From the NCBI GenBank assembly GCA_028824685.1, contig JAPPCZ010000003.1:1-64000 (forward strand): DNA of 64,000 nucleotides. The letters run 5' to 3'. Under the pieces are notes generated by a model. That model saw nothing but the letters and a program-made list of their open reading frames with translations, was not told the DNA's origin and searched no databases. Shown in pieces: positions 61,200 through 64,000 of this stretch (positions are counted from its first letter, which is position 1; the number at the start of each line of letters is the position of its first letter). This DNA comes from Candidatus Poribacteria bacterium. Its GTDB lineage: Bacteria > Poribacteria > WGA-4E > WGA-3G. The translations under genes and the position numbers were made by a program.

Positions 61200-62063
61200 T
61201 TATGTTGAAATAACGTCTTTCTCCTCAAGCCATACTTTCAACGGAACATCTGCATCCTTCGGAGAGAAATGACCGTTTGCGTTCGTGCCGCCACCAAGAA
61301 GTTGCTGCCGAATTGGGTCGTTCTGTTCAAATATCTCCGAAGGAATTGTCATATCGTCTTTACTGCGTAGCCATCGGTATCCGTATCCGTAAAATAGTCC
61401 TTTCCGCGTGATGTCAGAGTCGTTTTCACTACGTGCATGCCATATACGTCGGTCAAAAAAGACTGCATCGCCGGGTTTACAACAGACTGCGGTAGCACCT
61501 TCAGGTAGCGAACTGTCTTTTGGGCGCTCAAATGTGTCCCACAGATGACTTCCGGGAATAACGTAGAAATTTCCGCGTCCTGCCTCCGAGCAATCTGATA
61601 GCCAATAGACAACTTTGATTGATAAACGTGGACGTGGAGAACTCTCAATTTCGATGTTCACGCGACCGCTATCTTGATGCCAACCGAGTGGTGATCCGTT
61701 ACCGCGTGAAGATTCAGGGCGCGGTGGTGTGATGATGAAATGACTGTGGTAAGAGTAGATATTCCATCCCAAAATGCCCCATACCTTTGGAAAAGTCTTA
61801 TACCAATCCAAAACGTTGATAAAGATTTGGTCTTTACCAAGAAAATTCGGATAAAAAAAGTTGTCGTGTGAAGTTATCCGTTTTTTGGTGTATGGGTCAT
61901 ATTCAGCATCTAAATGTGTTTTGTAGATAGCATCAACTCGTTGTTCCAATTGGACAACAAGTTCCAAAGGTAGTGCGTCTTCAATGGTGAAATATCCATC
62001 TGCATTTAACGCACAGAGTTGTTCGTCAGTAATTTGATGCTGGAGATGGCGTTCATCAAGCAT
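61200..62063 (-). CDS. Phytanoyl-CoA dioxygenase family protein
   Basis: 287-residue Fe(II)/2-oxoglutarate-dependent oxygenase. N-terminal LNADGYFTIEDALPLELV, iron motif GWHQDSGRVNIEIE (HxD), GRGNFYVIPGSHLWD, and the distal His and Arg in IWHARSENDSDITRKGLF. Substrate unknown; the family hydroxylates many small molecules. It lies 23 nt behind the Gfo/Idh/MocA gene in a clear two-gene unit, which suggests joint breakdown or modification of one compound. Confidence 0.9.
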   Translation of the reverse strand: MLDERHLQHQITDEQLCALNADGYFTIEDALPLELVVQLEQRVDAIYKTHLDAEYDPYTKKRITSHDNFFYPNFLGKDQIFINVLDWYKTFPKVWGILGWNIYSYHSHFIITPPRPESSRGNGSPLGWHQDSGRVNIEIESSPRPRLSIKVVYWLSDCSEAGRGNFYVIPGSHLWDTFERPKDSSLPEGATAVCCKPGDAVFFDRRIWHARSENDSDITRKGLFYGYGYRWLRSKDDMTIPSEIFEQNDPIRQQLLGGGTNANGHFSPKDADVPLKVWLEEKDVIST

Positions 62064-62086
62064 CTATTTACCCTCCTAATTAATCG

Positions 62087-63037
62087 CTAAGGTAAGGGAC
62101 CTTCTATTTGGTCAACAAGACGGATAGAATGAATGACATCACGTAGGTCAGTAAGCGGAACTTTTTTATTCAGCACGCAGTCTACGAAATGTTGATGCAT
62201 TGTAAGCACGCCTTCGTAACTTGGTCCATCGCGTTGGTCTACACCGTCAACTTCCCAACCTCCCATTACATTCATTTGGTTATTCTCATGAATTTCGATT
62301 TCCTCAGGGATTTTCATGTAACATCCAATTCCAACACCGTGCAATTCAGACCGTAGCACGCGTCCGCCAGATGCGCGATTTCCGAATACAACGCCTGTCA
62401 CATTGTTATCAAAACGGACATAAGCGGTGTAAAAGTTGCGTTGTTCCGCGCCGAATGTGTCGCGATGTGCTGTGACTTCAACCGGCTCACCACCTGCCAT
62501 ATAACGGAGTAAATCAACAACGTGACAGACATCATTCCAGAGGGTTGTCGTAAACTCCCTATTACCACCTATCATCTGCTTGTTAAATGTTGTGACTGCC
62601 AACGAAACGGGACCTTTTTCAGCAACTCGCCGTATCGCTTCGCGTGTGACAGCGGCAAATCTCCGTTGAAAACCGACCATACAATAGACATCGTTTGCAA
62701 CTGCTGCTTCCAACAATTGTTGTGTCTCATCACTCGTAGCACCGGGTGGTTTTTCTATAAATATATGTTTTCCTGCATTGAGACAGTCCAATGCTGGTTG
62801 CAAAATCCACTTTTCATTCATCACACAGTAAACAACGTCTAAATCCATTGTATCCAACATCTTGCGGTGGTCTGTGAACGTATGTGGAAATTCATATTTT
62901 TGCGCGACCTGATTGAGCTTACCCTCATCAAGTTCACATGCAGCGGACATTTCAACATCATCTTCAAGGCGATTGACACTTGGATAATGCGCGCCTTGAC
63001 TACGTCCACCAGCTCCGATAAATCCAGCTTTTAGCAT
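62087..63037 (-). CDS. Gfo/Idh/MocA family oxidoreductase
   Basis: 316 residues. Rossmann motif FIGAGGRSQGAHYPS, the catalytic lysine in IFIEKPPGATSDE, and the substrate-side segment LWNDVCHVVDLLRYMAGGEP. AGGAG lies 11 nt before ATG 63037. It is the first gene of a unit with the dioxygenase. Only modestly similar to the family member at 35683: here the EKP is intact, there it is TDKIM. Confidence 0.9.
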   Translation of the reverse strand: MLKAGFIGAGGRSQGAHYPSVNRLEDDVEMSAACELDEGKLNQVAQKYEFPHTFTDHRKMLDTMDLDVVYCVMNEKWILQPALDCLNAGKHIFIEKPPGATSDETQQLLEAAVANDVYCMVGFQRRFAAVTREAIRRVAEKGPVSLAVTTFNKQMIGGNREFTTTLWNDVCHVVDLLRYMAGGEPVEVTAHRDTFGAEQRNFYTAYVRFDNNVTGVVFGNRASGGRVLRSELHGVGIGCYMKIPEEIEIHENNQMNVMGGWEVDGVDQRDGPSYEGVLTMHQHFVDCVLNKKVPLTDLRDVIHSIRLVDQIEGPLP

Positions 63038-63181
63038 TTGAGAGGTTCTCCTAAATTTAGTAAAACTTGTGCGTATTTTACAATTTCAATGGATATATTG
63101 CAAGCAGTTTTGGTTAGCTTTTCTCTTCCTCAGGTTATTCAGTTTTCTATATTTTTTCACAAGTGTTTATTTTTTATGAAA

Positions 63182-63215
63182 AGCAGATATAGCGTTTTTT
63201 TACACTATATCTGCT
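63182..63215. repeat. Inverted repeat before the transposase remnant
   Basis: AGCAGATATAG (63182-63192) pairs with CTATATCTGCT (63205-63215). It may be the left end of the insertion sequence whose start lies at 63253, or a stray terminator. The 63038-63252 gap holds nothing else. Confidence 0.45.
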
Positions 63216-63252
63216 ATACTTCATCTTAAAACTACCTATTTTGAGGTGAATA

Positions 63253-63402
63253 ATGACAAGAAAATCTTGCCACTTGTTAGATATGTTAGCAAAACTTGAA
63301 GACCCACGCAAGGATAAAGGAAAACGACATCCGTTGAAATCCATTCTTGCACTTATGGTCAGTGGCGCGATAATAAGCCACCTACTCTCTAACTCGCAGT
63401 AA
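63253..63402 (+). pseudogene. Truncated ISAs1-like transposase
   Basis: 49 residues before a stop: MTRKSCHLLDMLAKLEDPRK then GKRHPLKSILALMVSGAI. The DPR..KG..HPL..ILAL..sG pattern is the N-terminus of ISAs1-family transposases (normally about 370 residues). The sequence after GAIISHLL is unrelated, so an internal deletion or breakpoint has removed the rest. Confidence 0.75.
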
Positions 63403-63528
63403 ACCTGATAAAATGAAAATTCATAAAACTAAATAACCCTGGCCCATTCTTAGAACTTATTGACATTTAAATTAGGCTTTGCTAAACTGCAACTATGCTT
63501 AAATATAGCGAACATGAAAGGGGCAACA

Positions 63529-64000
63529 ATGAATATCCGATATGAAGGTATTTTTTCGCCAACGGTCACACCACTTGATGAGAAAGAACGCGTTGACGAA
63601 CTCGGATTTGTCAAACAACTTAACCGCTTGATTGACAACGGTGTTCACGGCATTTATCTGCTCGGTTCTTCTGGTGAGTTTACAACGTTGACAAATGCGG
63701 AGCGTGAACGTGCATTGGACATCGCCACAAAAACTATTGCAGGACGTGTGCCTATTATCTGTTGTGTGATGGATACAAGCACCCAGCGCGTGGTCCAAAA
63801 CATTGAAACAGCACAACAGTTTAAGGTTGATGCTGTTGCAGCGACTCCCGGTTACTATTATCCCTCCACAGATGACGCGGACATCATCCAATTCTATCAG
63901 GAAATCGCCGCAAGTACTGACTTACCCGTACTAATTTACAATATCCCATCTACTGCAAAGACCGCAATCAAACCTAATATCGTCGCGCAACTGGCAGATG
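63529..64000 (+). CDS. DapA-family (dihydrodipicolinate synthase-like) aldolase, partial
   Basis: First 157 codons; the gene continues beyond the window. GIFSPTVTPLDEKERVDELG, the phosphate/pyruvate loop LLGSSGEFTTLT, and the YNIPSTAKT segment around the catalytic tyrosine are present; the Schiff-base lysine lies further on, outside the window. AAAGGGG precedes ATG 63529. Members cleave or form carbon bonds with pyruvate (DHDPS, N-acetylneuraminate lyase, others). Which one cannot be told from this half; DapA, oxidoreductase and dioxygenase genes in one place suggest sugar-acid catabolism. Confidence 0.9.
   Translation, partial: MNIRYEGIFSPTVTPLDEKERVDELGFVKQLNRLIDNGVHGIYLLGSSGEFTTLTNAERERALDIATKTIAGRVPIICCVMDTSTQRVVQNIETAQQFKVDAVAATPGYYYPSTDDADIIQFYQEIAASTDLPVLIYNIPSTAKTAIKPNIVAQLAD

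Overview
The window looks like chromosome of an uncultured, Gram-negative-type (two-membrane) bacterium. It carries SurA-type periplasmic chaperones, a TonB-like protein, four TonB-dependent receptors, lipoproteins and a DUF5916 barrel. Tandem Gfo/Idh/MocA and phytanoyl-CoA dioxygenase genes, a DapA-family gene, and gaps packed with short palindromic repeats resemble what I know of Candidatus Poribacteria-like genomes. That assignment is inference and not tested. GTG and TTG starts behind good Shine-Dalgarno sequences are common.

Layout. 0.3-10.8 kb, minus strand: three parvulin-type foldases, mfd, and three envelope proteins (DUF3108-like, DUF5683-like, fibronectin-III lipoprotein). 11.2-15.7 kb, plus strand: purF, purM, two small membrane proteins and a FliG-like protein that overlaps purM. 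15.7-19.5 kb, minus strand: TonB-like protein and a CBM9/DUF5916 outer-membrane protein. 19.6-23.2 kb, plus strand: a promoter with a structured leader, a secreted protein, and a tandem duplication of a TolB-like propeller gene with its downstream repeats. 23.9-33.8 kb, minus strand: four paralogous TonB-dependent receptors. 34.8-38.1 kb: DUF547 protein, oxidoreductase, and a prenyltransferase-repeat protein behind a sigma-54-like promoter. 38.2-46.1 kb: four MacB/FtsX-type permeases and one long HlyD-type adaptor, with no ATPase. 46.3-52 kb: mixed enzymes (PhnP-like hydrolase, GNAT, DegT aminotransferase, ankyrin protein, Maf, IolB-like). 51.8-56.4 kb, minus strand: yebC-ruvC-ruvA-ruvB-queA-yajC. 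57.4-64 kb: unknown proteins, a selenoprotein peroxiredoxin coupled to a PAP2-like membrane protein, a dioxygenase/oxidoreductase pair, a transposase remnant, and a DapA-family gene cut by the window end.

The main discovery is at 59939-60958. What first looks like three broken open frames is one reading frame for an exported, two-domain peroxiredoxin. Its two in-frame UGA codons sit exactly where each domain should have its peroxidatic cysteine. Each UGA is followed at nearly the same distance (13-14 nt) by a SECIS-like hairpin. This is best read as a tandem double-selenocysteine peroxiredoxin (U79 and U229).

The second theme is non-coding structure. Several families of interspersed hairpins have stems that change in a compensatory way while loops and flanks stay fixed. 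They include a composite element of four hairpins in forward-forward-reverse-reverse order, a family of 7-9-bp stems with 7-8-nt loops, a 162-bp MITE with intact target-site duplication, and an AT-rich element present as two inverted copies 22 kb apart. I saw no tRNA, rRNA or CRISPR array.
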